Below are positions 5,218-5,581 of a stretch of DNA of 5,581 nucleotides, piece by piece; positions within the stretch are counted from its first letter, which is position 1; each line of letters opens with the position of its first letter. Source of the stretch: Actinomycetes bacterium. GTDB taxonomy: Bacteria > Actinomycetota > Acidimicrobiia > UBA5794. A program made the translations under genes and the position numbers. The notes beneath the pieces are model-generated. The model saw only the letters and a program-made list of their open reading frames with translations, had not been told where the DNA came from and searched no databases. The DNA lies in contig JAUVQC010000101.1 in the NCBI GenBank assembly GCA_030598305.1, forward strand, positions 1 to 5,581, read 5' to 3'.

Positions 5218-5581
5218 GTTCCTCCTCCAAGGAATCCAAGTTCTTGTAACGCATCGGTTGGCTCGTCGAAATCACATGATCCGTAAGCCACGAATCCGTC
5301 GCGCCGTACTCGCCGAAGGGCAGAGCCGGGGATCTCGTGGTCTCTCCATGAGGCGAATACGGTTGATACGGAGAACGCTTTCGGATCGGTGTCAGCGATC
5401 ACCTCTTCGACGGCGTCGAGATCCATTCCGGACTCTGCGAGTGCCGCCGCCATCAGGATGTTGAGGAACCCGTGTCGTTCAATCCCGATGCTGTCATCGA
5501 AGTGGCGGATCGGCTGATGGAGTCCTGCGGTTGCTTTGAAGGGGAGCCTGCGCCTCGTCGCCGTCACGATGAATTCCGCAA
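5214..5581 (-). CDS. Conserved hypothetical protein, C-terminal part (5' end outside window)
   Basis: The frame is open from the window edge to a TGA at 5216-5214. An internal GTG at 5567 is available, but coding sequence (AEFI before it) continues to the edge, so the gene is cut by the window; about 122 residues are visible. Recognisable stretches are LPFKATAGLHQPIRHFD, HGFLNILMAAALAESG and, near the C-terminus, YGSCDFDEPTDALQELGFL. These resemble blocks I associate from memory with an uncharacterised actinobacterial protein family, in which a PFKATAGLHH-type motif and a GSCSFDEP-type end are conserved. The conserved Lys, His and Arg could be ligand or catalytic residues, but no function is established that I know of. 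It has no signal peptide or membrane segment in the visible part. The four-base ATGA overlap with fumarylacetoacetase implies one mRNA and coupled translation, so a role near aromatic amino-acid breakdown is a reasonable guess only. Confidence 0.78.
   Translation of the reverse strand, partial: AEFIVTATRRRLPFKATAGLHQPIRHFDDSIGIERHGFLNILMAAALAESGMDLDAVEEVIADTDPKAFSVSTVFASWRDHEIPGSALRRVRRDGFVAYGSCDFDEPTDALQELGFLGGGT
5221..5228 (-). promoter_or_regulatory. Strong Shine-Dalgarno of fumarylacetoacetase
   Basis: GGAGGAGG on the minus strand, just before the ATG at 5217-5215, lies inside the last codons of the upstream gene (GLY-GLY-GLY region). The GGAGG at 5228-5224 has six bases to the start. 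It supports this start and efficient independent loading of ribosomes despite the ATGA overlap. Confidence 0.85.

Overview
The window is gene-dense, fairly GC-rich bacterial DNA, and all genes I can support lie on the minus strand. There are seven coding regions: five complete and one cut off at each edge. No tRNA, rRNA, CRISPR array or insertion sequence is visible, and no stretch longer than 100 bases is without a gene. The best taxonomic marker is an RsiG-type c-di-GMP-binding anti-sigma factor, a family known from Actinomycetota (Streptomyces, Rubrobacter). With the moderately high GC content and typical GTGA/ATGA gene overlaps, this suggests an actinomycete, possibly from a deep class such as Acidimicrobiia. 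That placement is inference.

The layout in the direction of transcription runs from high to low coordinates. (1) The 3' part of a conserved protein of unknown function (5581-5214) overlaps by ATGA with (2) a complete fumarylacetoacetase (5217-3967), the last enzyme of tyrosine/homogentisate breakdown. After a 57-base gap comes (3) an unusual protein (3908-2919) joining an N-terminal MoaD/ThiS ubiquitin-like domain, complete with its Gly-Gly end, to a multi-spanning membrane domain. That membrane domain looks like a catalytically degenerate CdsA (CDP-diacylglycerol synthase). After 76 bases comes (4) a secreted coiled-coil M23 (LytM-type) peptidoglycan endopeptidase (2842-1697). An 84-base spacer then holds a large palindrome and a candidate promoter. 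It is followed by (5) the RsiG-like anti-sigma factor (1612-1070), (6) a zinc-type L-asparaginase (1066-134) starting only 3 bases later, and (7) the start of a further gene (137-1) coupled by a GTGA overlap.

The genes appear to form at least two transcription units: the unknown protein with fumarylacetoacetase (possibly reading on into the next genes), and rsiG-asparaginase-gene 7 behind the palindrome. They do not form one obvious pathway. Amino-acid catabolism (fumarylacetoacetase, asparaginase) sits beside cell-envelope work (M23 peptidase, membrane protein) and a developmental c-di-GMP regulator.

The two points most worth a second look are the MoaD-to-CdsA-like fusion with an internal diglycine, and the RsiG homologue. 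The latter has both copies of its c-di-GMP motif intact except that the conserved Gln is replaced in each, by His and by Tyr. Its gene lies just downstream of a palindrome built from two TGTC-N3-GACA sites.
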